DNA of 64,000 nt from Bacillota bacterium (GTDB lineage: Bacteria; Bacillota; Clostridia; Lachnospirales; Lachnospiraceae). The position numbers and the translations under genes are program-made. The DNA lies in NCBI GenBank assembly GCA_023395555.1, contig JAEWYQ010000073.1:1-64000 (forward strand), written 5' to 3'. The notes beneath the pieces were generated by a model, which worked only from the letters and a program-made list of their open reading frames with translations, ran no database searches and was not told where the DNA came from. Below, piece by piece: positions 34,124 through 43,674 of this stretch (positions are counted from its first letter, which is position 1; each line of letters opens with the position of its first letter).

Positions 34124-34843
34124 ATGTATACATTTCAAAGCAGAATCAGATACAGTGAACTGAATCATCAGAAAGGATGCTTGAATCCTTCTTCTATTAT
34201 AAATTATTTTCAAGATTGCAGTACTTTTCAATCCGAGGATATGAACCGGGGGCTGGAGTTTCTTAGCGCCAGCCACAGGGTGTGGGTGATGAACAGCTGG
34301 CAGCTTCAGCTTCTTAGGCCCGCCCTCTTGGGGGAGGAGATTAGCGTGAGCACCTGGCCCTATGATTTTAAGGGGTTTTATGGATACCGGAATTTTATTA
34401 TGAAGAACCGGCAGGAGGAGGTTCTGGCCGTTGCCAACTCCATCTGGGTGTATATGGATACCCTCACCCAGCGGCCCGCCAGAATTCCGGCGGACTGCAA
34501 TGGGTATACGATTGAACCCCCTTATCCCATGGAGCATGCGGACCGGAAGATTGAAATCAGCGGGACAGGCGAGACACAGCCTCCTTTTTATGTGATAAAA
34601 TCCAATATTGATTCGTATCATCACGTTAATAACGGGCAATATATTAAGATGGCAGAGGAGTATCTTCCGGATGATTTTATGATACAGTCCATGCGGGCGG
34701 AGTACCGTATGCAGGCAGTACTTGGCGACTGCATTATACCCAGGGTGGTCAGGGAAGAGGACCGGTATATTGTTGCGCTGGCTTCCCGGGAGGATAAGCC
34801 TTATGCTATTGTAGAATTTACAGGACGGGTTGTTCCGGAATAA
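34124..34843 (+). CDS. Acyl-ACP thioesterase
   Basis: A 239-residue double hot-dog thioesterase of the FatA/FatB-like family, which releases fatty acids from acyl carrier protein. It begins YTFQSRIRYSELNHQKGCLNPSSIINYFQDCS. RVWVMNSWQLQLLRPALLGEEISVSTWPY matches the first hot-dog and IKSNIDSYHHVNNGQYIKMAEEYLP carries the Asn/His catalytic region of the second (N-x-D-x-x-x-H-V-N). The ATG follows AAAGGCG. It is 31 bases upstream of cvfB and in one transcript with it. Bacterial members help set membrane lipid composition. Confidence 0.93.
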   Translation: MYTFQSRIRYSELNHQKGCLNPSSIINYFQDCSTFQSEDMNRGLEFLSASHRVWVMNSWQLQLLRPALLGEEISVSTWPYDFKGFYGYRNFIMKNRQEEVLAVANSIWVYMDTLTQRPARIPADCNGYTIEPPYPMEHADRKIEISGTGETQPPFYVIKSNIDSYHHVNNGQYIKMAEEYLPDDFMIQSMRAEYRMQAVLGDCIIPRVVREEDRYIVALASREDKPYAIVEFTGRVVPE

Positions 34844-34873
34844 GAAGAGAAAAGAAAGACGAGGATAAATAAA

Positions 34874-35710
34874 ATGATTGAATTAGGTGTTTATCAACCC
34901 CTTGAGGTTGTGAAAAAAACAGAGTTCGGGCTATATCTGGGCGATGAAGGCAAAGCCTCCAAACACACCATCCTGCTTCCCATCAAGGAGGCTCCCGAAG
35001 GGGCAGCTATCGGCGACAAGCTGACGGTCTTTGTATACAAGGACTCCGAGGACCGGGAGATCGCGACCACTGCGGCGGTGCCGGTTACCCTGGGGAATCT
35101 GGCTGTATTGACGGTGAAAGAGGTCAATCCGATCGGTGCCTTCCTGGACTGGGGTCTGATGAAGGATCTGCTGCTCCCCTATAAGGAACAGACAAGAGAG
35201 GTACAGGAGGGGGACCGGGTGCTGATTACCCTCTATGTGGATAAGAGCCAGCGGCTCTGTGCGACTATGAAGGTATACGATCTGCTCCGTACGGATTCTC
35301 CCTATCAGAAGGAGGATATGGTGGAGGGAATTGTCTATGACGTGATTGATGCCTTTGGGACCTTTGTCGCGGTGGATCATAAGTATTCTGCAATGCTTCC
35401 CAAGAACCAGGTCTTTACCCCGTTAAAGATCGGAGATACGGTGAAGGCAAGAGTGCTTCAGGTACGGGAGGACGGCAAGCTGACCCTCAGTCTCAGAGAG
35501 AAGGCTTATATTCAGATGGATGCAGATTCCCAGGAGATTCTGGCCAGATTAAAGGCCGCCGGCGGACATCTGCCCTTCAATGATTCCTCCGATTCGGAAC
35601 TCATACGGCAGGAATTTAACATAAGTAAGAATGCCTTTAAGCGGGCCATCGGCAAATTATATAAGGCAGGCTCTATTACAATCACCGACGATGGTATCCG
35701 GTTGCTGTAG
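34874..35710 (+). CDS. cvfB: S1-domain RNA-binding protein CvfB/YitL
   Basis: A 278-residue protein with tandem S1-like OB domains and a C-terminal winged helix (about 220-278, SELIRQEFNISKNAFKRAIGKLYKAGSI). The segments NPIGAFLDWGLMKDLLLPYKEQ and DAFGTFVAVDHKYSAMLPKNQ are S1 strands. CvfB homologues bind RNA and influence virulence and stress genes in Gram-positive bacteria. It shares an operon with the thioesterase, and starts after GAGGATAAATAAA. Confidence 0.93.
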   Translation: MIELGVYQPLEVVKKTEFGLYLGDEGKASKHTILLPIKEAPEGAAIGDKLTVFVYKDSEDREIATTAAVPVTLGNLAVLTVKEVNPIGAFLDWGLMKDLLLPYKEQTREVQEGDRVLITLYVDKSQRLCATMKVYDLLRTDSPYQKEDMVEGIVYDVIDAFGTFVAVDHKYSAMLPKNQVFTPLKIGDTVKARVLQVREDGKLTLSLREKAYIQMDADSQEILARLKAAGGHLPFNDSSDSELIRQEFNISKNAFKRAIGKLYKAGSITITDDGIRLL

Positions 35711-35733
35711 CAGTCCTGCCTTTGGGGCAATTT

Positions 35734-36141
35734 CTAATAATCCAGAAAACGCATTCTTGGATTATCCGCATCCTTTAATTTTTTCACCGGGTGCTCCTTC
35801 TCCGCAGGGTAGAGATTGCCCAGCCCTTTGGCAAGCTTGTCCTTGCACTCTTTGCAATAGCGGCCCGTCTTGATGATCACTCCGCAGCCTTCACATTCCA
35901 GACCGATCATGGAGTCCTCTGCAAAAGCAAGCCTTTCCTCACGTATCCATTGCTTGATCTGGGCAATGGGAACGTCAAATTCATCGGATACCTCCTGTAT
36001 GCCTACCCTGGGATGGTCATAGATATACGCCTTCACCTCTTCAAATTTGAGATCAATGGCCTGCATGCATGCCGGACACAGGGGAGGCCCGGAGATATAA
36101 TTAAATAACTTATTGCAAGACTTACAATTCCGTACATCCAT
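35734..36141 (-). CDS. YvyF-like flagellar-operon zinc protein
   Basis: A 135-residue protein with four CxxC pairs: CKSC near residue 6, CPAC near 22, CEGC near 83 and CKEC near 95. The middle has a short helix-turn-helix-like region (GIQEVSDEFDVPIAQIKQWIREERL). This is the pattern of the YvyF family (TIGR03826) found in flagellar and competence loci; it is thought to be a regulator, but its role is unclear. The ATG at 36141 follows GGAGGTTTG; the reading frame stays open farther upstream without a start site. It lies just after comF, as in Bacillus-type gene orders. Confidence 0.85.
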   Translation of the reverse strand: MDVRNCKSCNKLFNYISGPPLCPACMQAIDLKFEEVKAYIYDHPRVGIQEVSDEFDVPIAQIKQWIREERLAFAEDSMIGLECEGCGVIIKTGRYCKECKDKLAKGLGNLYPAEKEHPVKKLKDADNPRMRFLDY

Positions 36142-36209
36142 AGAACAAACCTCCATTCTTTTGTAATCTGTGAATTTGAGCGGAAGCATAATAATGTTCT
36201 CCGCTAATC

Positions 36210-36932
36210 CTAATACCCTTTCCCGATGCATAAAACAATAAAGTACACTTCCTTTGCCCCATGAGCCTTTAATATTCTGGAGCAAGCATCCACAGTACTT
36301 CCCGTGGTATAAATATCGTCCACCAGCAAAATCCGTTCCGGCACGGAAGGGCTTTCGCCGGAATGATGCCCGCCGACGCGGAATGCCCCGGTCAAATTCC
36401 TGCGCCTCTCTTTGTCGCTGAGTTTCTTCTGGGGAAGGGTCTTCCTGTCCCTCACCAGAAGCCGGGAGTATACAGGCAGCTGCAGTTCCCTGCTAATTCC
36501 CCTTGCCAGTACCTCCGCCTGATTGTAGCCTCTTTCCCGATACTTACTCCGGTGAAGCGGAACCGGAACGATGGCATCCGGCGAAAGCTTCCTGATCCGT
36601 TCTCCATAGAGCCGTACCAGCTCCCGGATATAAAAGGCGGCATATTCCTTTCTTCCACGGTATTTAAAGCCGGCAACAGAAGTCCTCATGGCTTCATTGT
36701 ACACCCAGACGGCATAGCCTCCGTCGTAATGGAAGGTCTTACGCCGGCAATCGCTGCAATACTCCTGTTCTTCATATTCAATGGGCTTACTGCAGCCCTT
36801 GCATCTGGGCTCCCGGATGTATACCAGCTTCTCTCTGCATTCCTTGCAAATCCTCTGTCCCTTGGGAAGAACAATCTCATCACAGACCGGACAGCGGACC
36901 GGATAAAGATAATCCAGCAATGTCTGTAACAA
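36210..36932 (-). CDS. comF: ComF family phosphoribosyltransferase-like protein
   Basis: A 240-residue protein of the ComFC type. The N-terminus has paired cysteines for zinc (CPVC, CKEC, CKGC, CSDC), and the C-terminal half is a phosphoribosyltransferase fold with PDAIVPVPLHRSKYRERGYNQAEVLA and the PRPP loop RILLVDDIYTTGSTVDAC. ComF proteins assist DNA uptake in competent bacteria; in others the role is uncertain. The start is a TTG with GGAGGAGGTG before it. It begins 16 bases after the nucleotidyltransferase. Confidence 0.94.
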   Translation of the reverse strand: MLQTLLDYLYPVRCPVCDEIVLPKGQRICKECREKLVYIREPRCKGCSKPIEYEEQEYCSDCRRKTFHYDGGYAVWVYNEAMRTSVAGFKYRGRKEYAAFYIRELVRLYGERIRKLSPDAIVPVPLHRSKYRERGYNQAEVLARGISRELQLPVYSRLLVRDRKTLPQKKLSDKERRRNLTGAFRVGGHHSGESPSVPERILLVDDIYTTGSTVDACSRILKAHGAKEVYFIVLCIGKGY

Positions 36933-36947
36933 GGCACCTCCTCCGGC

Positions 36948-37859
36948 TTATGAAAATAGCCTGGGAGGATATACTCCCTGTTCCACCAACGCACGGATGG
37001 AGTTCACGACAGCTTCCTTATCTTCCTTATAGGTTACGCCAAACCAACGGTCCGGAGTCTCCTTCACAATCACCTCTGCCTGCCCTGATTTGATCAGTTC
37101 ACCGACCACGGTTGGCAGGAGATATTCCTTCTTCAGCTCATTCCCGCCAATGGAGGAAAGAAATTCAACAAAGCCTTTCTCCAGCGCGCCAAAAAGTCCA
37201 GGCTTAAATCCCCACATATTCATGGATACGATACTGTTCAGGTCAAGGGTAATATCCTCTCCGGCAGCGTTCTGCGCCCTGGCGCAATCTCCTGACCGTT
37301 CTATTCCTGAAGTCTCCACGATATCTTCCAGAAGTCCCGCTTCATTCGCCTTGCAGACGCCCCTGGTCACTGTGCCGTTCTCGCTCAAGGTATTCCCCAG
37401 GATGAAGCCCGCCATGCAATATTGGCCGGACCCATAGGAGCTGTCCTTTAAAAACCGGGCCACCAGCCGAAATGCTTCCTTGCCATAATAATCATCTGCA
37501 TTGATCACGGCAAAGGGTTCCTTTACAACCTCCCTGCAGCACAGCACCGCCTGCCCGGTTCCCCAGGGCTTTGTCCGCTGCAGGGGTTTGTTAAAGCCTT
37601 CCGGCAGCGCCTCCAGCTCCTGGAATACATACTCCACCTTGATTTGCTTCTCTATCCGGTTTCCTATAATCTCCTTGAAATCCTCTTCCAGATCTCTTCG
37701 GATAATGAATACCACCTTGTTAAATCCCGCTTCCATCGCATCATAGATGGAATAATCCATTATAATCTCACCGCCGGGCCCCACGGGCTCCAACTGCTTT
37801 ATTCCTCCGTACCGGCTCCCCATCCCTGCTGCCATAATTACTAGTGAAGCATCTGCCAC
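36948..37859 (-). CDS. Sugar nucleotidyltransferase-like protein
   Basis: A 303-residue protein with the NTP_transferase fold. The nucleotide-binding loop is VIMAAGMGSRYGGIKQLEPVG near residues 7-27, and INADDYYGKEAF has the metal-binding aspartates. Such proteins join a nucleotide to a sugar phosphate or similar. Which substrate is used is not clear; the family also includes uncharacterised members near cell-envelope genes. The start is a GTG with AGGAGGAGATAAATT. It shares the minus-strand unit with comF and the YvyF-like gene. Confidence 0.88.
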   Translation of the reverse strand: MADASLVIMAAGMGSRYGGIKQLEPVGPGGEIIMDYSIYDAMEAGFNKVVFIIRRDLEEDFKEIIGNRIEKQIKVEYVFQELEALPEGFNKPLQRTKPWGTGQAVLCCREVVKEPFAVINADDYYGKEAFRLVARFLKDSSYGSGQYCMAGFILGNTLSENGTVTRGVCKANEAGLLEDIVETSGIERSGDCARAQNAAGEDITLDLNSIVSMNMWGFKPGLFGALEKGFVEFLSSIGGNELKKEYLLPTVVGELIKSGQAEVIVKETPDRWFGVTYKEDKEAVVNSIRALVEQGVYPPRLFS

Positions 37860-38086
37860 AATTTATCTCCTCCTGTTCTCAAGCTTCTATATTCAACTAA
37901 ATCTGCTTATCATAAGTATTATATCGCATTTATCAAAAAAATGCACCATAAAATTACCAATTCCTCTTTCCCTTCCTTTATCTGAATTTATTCTGGCACA
38001 AATCCCTGCAAAATATCCATGATCCATACCATCTCCATCAGCAATCCGTATTCCTGCAAGACTCCGGTTTCCTTCCCGGATCCGGC

Positions 38087-40303
38087 TTACCTCAACTCTT
38101 TAATGCGCTCTCCCAAACCGGAATAACGGCTCTGTTCGTTTTTATTATCAATCATAAATTGAAGCATAGTGTCACTTCCTACAATGGTTACACAATTCTT
38201 CGCACGGGTGACTGCCGTGTATAGCAAATTACGGTTAAAGAGCAGTCTGGGTCCGTCCAGAATCGGAAGCACCACCGCAGGATATTCGCTGCCCTGGGAT
38301 TTATGAATCGTTATAGCATAGGCCAGCTCTAATTCCTCCAGCTGGCTGAAGCTGTAATCCACAAGGCGGTTGTCGTCAAATTCCACCGTAAGATGCTCGG
38401 AAAACAGATTGATTTCCCTGATCTCTCCCGCATCGCCGTTGAATACGCCGGAGCCGGTCTGTATGGTTACTCCGAAATCATTTCTTATCTCCCAGGCGAT
38501 CTGGTAATTGTTCTTAATCTGCATTACCTTGTCCCCTTCCCGGAAGACGGTATCACGATATTCCTTCTCCCGCTTATCCTTGGAGGCGGGATTCAAGGCC
38601 TGCTGCAGAATCCGGTTCAGCCGCTCCACTCCCAGTTCTCCCTTCCGCATGGGCGTCAGCACCTGGATGTCAAAAGGAGTGGCATTGACATAGCCCGGCA
38701 GCTTATTCTTAATCAGATTAACCATAACCGCAGCTATTACATTGGCATCCGTCCGTTTCAGAAAGAAAAAGTCCCGGCTCTTGTTATCCAGGCTGATGTG
38801 TTCCCCGTCGTTGATCTTATGGGCATTTACAATAATATCACTATCCGCTGCCTGCCGGAAGATCTTAGTCAGCTTTACCACATTAAAGCTGTGGGAATGA
38901 ATAATATCCCGCAGCACATTTCCCGGGCCGACGCTGGGAAGCTGGTTCTCATCCCCCACCAGAATCAGCCTGGTTCCTACCGAAACCGCCTTGAGCAAAG
39001 CATGCATCAGGCTGATATCCACCATGGACATCTCATCTATGATCAACACATCTGTCTCCAGAGGATTTAATTCATTGCGCTCAAAATTGAACTTGTTCTC
39101 CTGTCCTTCCACCATCTTAGACAGCTCCAGAAGGCGATGGATGGTCTTCGCTTCGTAACCCGTGGTTTCCGCCATTCTTTTTGCGGCTCTTCCTGTGGGG
39201 GCCGCCATGAGAATATCCATCCCCTCGGATTCAAAGAACTTAATAATCGTATTAATGGTAGTGGTCTTACCGGTGCCGGGGCCTCCCGTAACAATCAGCA
39301 GGCCGTTGCCCGCCGCCTCGGCAACCGCTGTTCTCTGCTGTTCCTCCAGCTCGATCCCCAGCTGTTCTTCAATCGCCTTGATCCTCCTTCGGACCGTCTC
39401 GGCAGGAAGCTCATAGCGGATGTTAAGATCATGGAGCATCCGGGCCGTATTCAATTCCATATAATAATAGACCGAGGAGTAGATATGCTTTTCCTCCCCC
39501 TCATCCCGGACAATGATCTTCTTCTCCAGAAGCAGCGCGGTGATCTGGCGCCGAAGTCCCTCCTCGTCCACCAGAAGAAGGGCCTTTGCCCTTTGCAGCA
39601 GATCATACTCCGGAAGATAGACATGCCCGTCCCCACTGGCCTGGAGTAAAACATACAGGATACCGGCTCTGATGCGGTAGTCGGAATCGTAACCAATTCC
39701 TATGTTTCTGGCTATCTCATCCGCTGTCTTAAAGCCGACGCCGGAGATGTCCTCCGCCAGCCGGTACGGATTTTCCTTCAGGATATCATACATCCTCTGC
39801 CCGTATTCCGTATAGATTTTGACCGCCAGATTCCCCGATATCCCATACTGCTGCAAAAACAGCATGGCGCTGCGCATGTCCTTCTTTTCCTCGAACTGGC
39901 AGTAAATCTCTCTTGCCATCCGGGCGCTGATTCCCTTAATCTCCGCCAGGCGTTCCGGCTCTTCTTCAATGATTCGGAAGGTGTCTTCTTTGAACTTCTT
40001 TATAATCCTCTTCGCCAGCGCTTCTCCGATCCCTTTGATCGCCCCGGAGCTCAGATACCGCTCCATGGAATGGCTGTCCCTGGGCTCTCTTGTCTCGTAG
40101 GATGCAACAATGAATTGCTGCCCGTATACCGGATGATCCGTGTAATCTCCGGTCAGAAGGACCGATTCGCCTTCGCCGATGAAGGGAAAGGTGCCCACGC
40201 AGGTCAGCTCCTCCTCTTCCAGATGCAGGCTCAGTACGGTATATCCGTTCTCATCGTTGCGAAAAACAATGCGCTCTATATATCCTTCTACCACTTCCGA
40301 CAT
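38087..40303 (-). CDS. recD2: RecD-like ATP-dependent DNA helicase RecD2
   Basis: A 738-residue SF1B 5'-3' helicase. The N-terminal OB/helix-hairpin-helix region (GTFPFIGEGESVLLTGDYTDHPVYGQQF; GAIKGIGEALAKRIIKKF) is the mark of RecD2, which is not part of RecBCD. Walker A is IVTGGPGTGKTTTINTII near residue 345, motif II is LIIDEMSMVDISLMHAL, and the UvrD-like C-terminus has AYAITIHKSQGSEYPAVVLPI. It serves DNA repair or replication-fork maintenance. The ATG at 40303 follows GGAGGATAAC. A terminator hairpin lies just upstream, so it needs its own promoter or readthrough. Confidence 0.95.
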   Translation of the reverse strand: MSEVVEGYIERIVFRNDENGYTVLSLHLEEEELTCVGTFPFIGEGESVLLTGDYTDHPVYGQQFIVASYETREPRDSHSMERYLSSGAIKGIGEALAKRIIKKFKEDTFRIIEEEPERLAEIKGISARMAREIYCQFEEKKDMRSAMLFLQQYGISGNLAVKIYTEYGQRMYDILKENPYRLAEDISGVGFKTADEIARNIGIGYDSDYRIRAGILYVLLQASGDGHVYLPEYDLLQRAKALLLVDEEGLRRQITALLLEKKIIVRDEGEEKHIYSSVYYYMELNTARMLHDLNIRYELPAETVRRRIKAIEEQLGIELEEQQRTAVAEAAGNGLLIVTGGPGTGKTTTINTIIKFFESEGMDILMAAPTGRAAKRMAETTGYEAKTIHRLLELSKMVEGQENKFNFERNELNPLETDVLIIDEMSMVDISLMHALLKAVSVGTRLILVGDENQLPSVGPGNVLRDIIHSHSFNVVKLTKIFRQAADSDIIVNAHKINDGEHISLDNKSRDFFFLKRTDANVIAAVMVNLIKNKLPGYVNATPFDIQVLTPMRKGELGVERLNRILQQALNPASKDKREKEYRDTVFREGDKVMQIKNNYQIAWEIRNDFGVTIQTGSGVFNGDAGEIREINLFSEHLTVEFDDNRLVDYSFSQLEELELAYAITIHKSQGSEYPAVVLPILDGPRLLFNRNLLYTAVTRAKNCVTIVGSDTMLQFMIDNKNEQSRYSGLGERIKELR

Positions 40304-40315
40304 GTTATCCTCCAA

Positions 40316-40374
40316 CAAAAAATGTCATTTCAAACCCCCATCCCAGTAATTCGGATTTCAGTATGAAATGACAT
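40316..40374 (-). terminator. Terminator of the mbl-flagellar operon
   Basis: ATGTCATTTCA pairs perfectly with TGAAATGACAT on the minus strand, followed by a run of T. It lies between the rod-binding gene and recD2. Confidence 0.75.
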
Positions 40375-40381
40375 GAAAGTT

Positions 40382-40732
40382 TTATTCAACGGTATTGCGC
40401 TTCATGGAGTCGTAGAGCATCTGGGCGATCCCTAAGCTTCCCTGCTCTGTGACATCCTTGGCATATTCCTCATATAGCTTGTCACCAAATTGGGTGAGGT
40501 AGTCATTCTCCTCTTCCTCATCCTTCATAATCGTCTTCTCCATCCCTTTAAATACCTGCTCAACCAGATAGGCTTCAAAGGATTTGCAGGCTTCCATCAG
40601 CTCCTCATCCGTTGCGTTAGCGGTATTCTTCAATGCCGTTTCAAGCCCTGATGTTTTGGAGGCCATGGATAAATAGTTGGACGATATGGAATTGATAGAA
40701 TCCGCTCCAATTGACATATTCATAATAACCAT
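40382..40732 (-). CDS. Rod-binding protein (FlgJ N-terminal domain-like)
   Basis: A 116-residue protein. DEELMEACKSFEAYLVEQVFKGMEKTIMKD and YLTQFGDKLYEEYAKDVTEQGSLGIAQMLYDSMKR is the Rod-binding pattern found at the N-terminus of FlgJ; the muramidase half of FlgJ is absent, as in many Firmicutes. It probably caps or scaffolds the growing flagellar rod. It starts at an ATG after AAAGGATGC, 17 bases downstream of the FlgG-like gene, and is the last gene of the mbl-flagellar operon. Confidence 0.88.
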   Translation of the reverse strand: MVIMNMSIGADSINSISSNYLSMASKTSGLETALKNTANATDEELMEACKSFEAYLVEQVFKGMEKTIMKDEEEENDYLTQFGDKLYEEYAKDVTEQGSLGIAQMLYDSMKRNTVE

Positions 40733-40749
40733 GCATCCTTTCTGTGATA

Positions 40750-41562
40750 TTATCTCAGATTATTCGCCTGCTGAAGCATCTCATCCGATGCCGTTATGAT
40801 CTTGGAGTTCATCTCATAGGCTCTCTGAGCCACAATCAAATTCACTATCTCATCCACTGCCTGTACATTGGAGCCCTCCACATGCTTCTGGCGAACCTGG
40901 CTCTGTCTCAGAGACGGATCAGCCGCTTCCATACGGGCTTCCCCTGAGGCATCACTTGCCCACAGAAGGCTGTCCGCTCCCCTTACCAGGCCGGTGGGAT
41001 TATTAAACTGGGCCAGGCCGACCTTGATACCGATGGGCACCGCGTTCCCCTCTTCGTCGGGATGATACAGCTCACCCCATTCGTTCACCGTGATCTCCGA
41101 CGCCAGATACTGATCTCCAAGTACAATGGGTTCCAGCTCCGTGCTCAGCACCGGATTTCCATCGGAGGTTGACAGGGTAAGGCCTTCCGGCCCAATGGCC
41201 ATCTGGAAGGAACCATTCCTGGTGTAGCCAATGTCTCCCTCTACCGTCTGCACCATGAAGAAGCCCTTGCCATCTATGGCAAAATCAAAGCTGTTGCCTG
41301 TCTCCAGCAGATTCCCCTGGGTGAATTGGGGTGTAATTGCAGAATTCCTTACTCCCAGTCCGACCTGAATTCCGTAAGGCTTCGGATCTCCGTTATGATC
41401 CGTGGACTGCTCCTGTATGGTCTGGTACAATAAGGATTTGAATTCTGCCGTTTCCTTCTTGTAACCGGTGGTATTAATATTCGCCAGATTATTGGATATT
41501 GTATCTACATTGGTCTGCTGCGAGGTCATTCCTGACGCCGCAGTCCATAATGCTCTCATCAT
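40750..41562 (-). CDS. flgG: Flagellar rod protein FlgG-like (FlhP)
   Basis: A 270-residue axial protein. The N-terminus MMRALWTAASGMTSQQTNVDTISNNLANINTTGYKKE is the conserved Flg_bb_rod domain, and the C-terminus IVNLIVAQRAYEMNSKIITASDEMLQQANNL is Flg_bbr_C. Together they form the coiled-coil of rod and hook subunits. Its identity among FlgG/FlhO/FlhP paralogues rests on the mbl-flhO-flhP order known in Bacillus. The ATG at 41562 is eight bases after AGGAGG; an ATG two codons earlier is too close. Confidence 0.92.
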   Translation of the reverse strand: MMRALWTAASGMTSQQTNVDTISNNLANINTTGYKKETAEFKSLLYQTIQEQSTDHNGDPKPYGIQVGLGVRNSAITPQFTQGNLLETGNSFDFAIDGKGFFMVQTVEGDIGYTRNGSFQMAIGPEGLTLSTSDGNPVLSTELEPIVLGDQYLASEITVNEWGELYHPDEEGNAVPIGIKVGLAQFNNPTGLVRGADSLLWASDASGEARMEAADPSLRQSQVRQKHVEGSNVQAVDEIVNLIVAQRAYEMNSKIITASDEMLQQANNLR

Positions 41563-41589
41563 ATGCATTCCCTCCTATGGATGGCTCTA

Positions 41590-42363
41590 TTATACCCGGC
41601 CTACCGAATTTGCGGAAAGATCCAATGTCTTGTCAATAGAAGTTATCATCTTCTGATTCGCTTCATAGGCTCTGGTAATATTGATCATCTCTACCATCTC
41701 AGACACGACGTTCACATTGGACTGTTCCGTATAACCCTGTCTTACCTGCGCTCTGCCTTCAGCCTCCTCGGCACCCTCCAGAGCCCGATATCTTGTGTCA
41801 CCCTGCTTGATCAGATAATCGTAGTTTTCAAAGTCTACGACGCGGAGTGCGTCCACGTACCCGCCGTCTGCATAGATATTGCCGGCGGCATCAAATACTA
41901 CCTCGGCAGCATCCACAGGTACCTGTATCTCCCCGCTCTCACCCATCAGATGATTTCCATCCCCGTCCACGATGTAACCGTCGCGGGTCATGGTAAAGGA
42001 ACCGTTTCGTGTGTATTGGGTGCTTGTATTCCCCGCTCTGTCCGTTACCGACATAGTGAAGAAGCCCTTGCCCTCCAATGCCAGATCATAGGTATTGGAA
42101 GTCATTCTTAAGGAGCCCTGCCTGTGGTCCGTATATACCTCTCCCAGCCTTACTCCAAGGCTCATTCTGCCGATGGGACGATCGTTAAAGGCTTCCGAGG
42201 CATCCCTGATCTTAATTGTCAGCACCTCGTCAAAGGCCTGGTTGGTCACGCTCTCTTCCTTATAACCCACAGTCGCCGCATTGGCCAGGTTGTTCGCGAT
42301 AATATCCAGCCGCTTCTGCTCATTGGCCATTCCGGTATAGGCTGTATATAACCCTTTTACCAT
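41590..42363 (-). CDS. flhO: Flagellar rod protein FlgF-like (FlhO)
   Basis: A 257-residue axial protein with the same two conserved ends as its neighbour: MVKGLYTAYTGMANEQKRLDIIANNLANAATVGYK at the start and VSEMVEMINITRAYEANQKMITSIDKTLDLSANSVGRV at the end. The central variable part (about 90-200) differs from FlgG, fitting the FlhO/FlgF group. It begins 33 bases after mbl, with AAAGGGG upstream of the ATG. Confidence 0.9.
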   Translation of the reverse strand: MVKGLYTAYTGMANEQKRLDIIANNLANAATVGYKEESVTNQAFDEVLTIKIRDASEAFNDRPIGRMSLGVRLGEVYTDHRQGSLRMTSNTYDLALEGKGFFTMSVTDRAGNTSTQYTRNGSFTMTRDGYIVDGDGNHLMGESGEIQVPVDAAEVVFDAAGNIYADGGYVDALRVVDFENYDYLIKQGDTRYRALEGAEEAEGRAQVRQGYTEQSNVNVVSEMVEMINITRAYEANQKMITSIDKTLDLSANSVGRV

Positions 42364-42396
42364 ACTGTCAACCCCTTTCCTGCATCCGCTTTATCT

Positions 42397-43386
42397 TCAG
42401 TCTCTCTTGCCCGCCAAAAACTCTACAAACTTACCGGTTCCAATAGCAACCGCCGTCATGGGATCCTCGGCTGTCATGGTGGTAATTCCGGTCTTCTCTT
42501 CGATCAGCTCTTCCAGTCCGTACAGCAGACAGCCGCCGCCGGTTAATACGATGCCCCGGTCCGCGATATCTGCCGCCAGCTCCGGAGGCGTCTTCTCCAA
42601 TACGCTGTGAACCGCCTCTACAATCTGGGAGGTGGTCTCCTTCAATGCTTCCTCCGTTTCCTCGGAAGTGACCCCGATGGTCTTGGGCAGGCCCGTCACC
42701 AGGTTACGGCCCCTGACCTCCATGGACACCGATTCCGGCCTGCGGAAGGCGGATCCAATCTTTATCTTAATATCCTCCGCGGTTCTTTCCCCGATTAGAA
42801 GGTTATGCTTCTTTCTCATATAGCGTACGAGAGCATCATCAAAATCATCTCCTGCAATCTTAACGGAGGTGCTGACTACCGTACCTCCCAGAGAGATTAC
42901 CGCGATATCCGTGGTGCCGCCGCCTATATCTACAATCATATTACCGCAGGGTCTGGAGATGTCGATGCCTGCACCGATGGCTGCCGCAATAGGCTCTTCA
43001 ATAATATGAACATCCCTTGCTCCCGCCGCATAGGTTGCATCTTCCACCGCCTTCTTCTCAACCTCCGTGACCCCGCTGGGTACACAGACGCTGATAACCG
43101 GCTTGCGGAATCTCTGTCTGCCGGCAGCCTTCTGAATGAAATACTTCAGCATCTTTTCAGTAACTGTATAATCTGAAATAACACCCTGTCTCAGCGGACG
43201 TACCGCCACGATATTACCGGGTGTTCTGCCTAACATCAGTCTTGCCTCTTCTCCGATGGCTTTTATTTTATTAGAATCCCTGTCAAAGGCTACCACCGAT
43301 GGTTCCTTTAATACAACTCCCTTGCCTTTGATATATACTAATACACTGGCTGTCCCCAAATCAATTCCGATGTCGCTGCCTAACAT
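42397..43386 (-). CDS. mbl: MreB-like cell-shape actin Mbl
   Basis: A 329-residue bacterial actin that organises cell-wall synthesis along the membrane. The phosphate-1 motif is DIGIDLGTASVLVYIKGKGVVLKEPS near the N-terminus, the phosphate-2 motif is NMIVDIGGGTTDIAVISLGG near 155, and IVLTGGGCLLYGLEELIEEKTG gives the adenosine motif. The frame is open upstream, but the ATG at 43386 has AAAGGAGATG. It is first of an operon with flagellar rod genes, a known arrangement in Bacillus. Confidence 0.92.
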   Translation of the reverse strand: MLGSDIGIDLGTASVLVYIKGKGVVLKEPSVVAFDRDSNKIKAIGEEARLMLGRTPGNIVAVRPLRQGVISDYTVTEKMLKYFIQKAAGRQRFRKPVISVCVPSGVTEVEKKAVEDATYAAGARDVHIIEEPIAAAIGAGIDISRPCGNMIVDIGGGTTDIAVISLGGTVVSTSVKIAGDDFDDALVRYMRKKHNLLIGERTAEDIKIKIGSAFRRPESVSMEVRGRNLVTGLPKTIGVTSEETEEALKETTSQIVEAVHSVLEKTPPELAADIADRGIVLTGGGCLLYGLEELIEEKTGITTMTAEDPMTAVAIGTGKFVEFLAGKRD

Positions 43387-43539
43387 AATACATCTCCTTT
43401 CCTTATCATGAAATCTCATGATCAAGTCTCTTTCCTAATTATAATCGATCCCGGTAAATACAGGATTATTCTTAAATACTTCGGTCATTCTATTCTATAT
43501 TTCTTTCCAAACTTCGGCAACTTAAACGTACACGGTTAT

Positions 43540-43568
43540 ATTATATACGCTTTTCTCATAATATTCAA
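43540..43568 (-). promoter_or_regulatory. Promoter of the mbl-flagellar operon
   Basis: TTGAAT, 17 bases, TATAAT on the minus strand, leaving a leader of about 145 nt before mbl. Confidence 0.75.
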
Positions 43569-43644
43569 AGGAAATTTTAAAAACTTTCGCTTTTTAGGGC
43601 ATTTGTCCTCTATTTGCGGGATTTTTTATCGAAATAATGCTCCG

Positions 43645-43674
43645 TTGTGCATTGGAAGGATGTTATGGTATAAT
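43645..43674 (+). promoter_or_regulatory. Promoter of the small membrane-protein gene
   Basis: TTGTGC, 18 bases, TATAAT on the plus strand; the -10 is inside the first arm of the repeated palindrome, as in the hpf promoter. Confidence 0.55.
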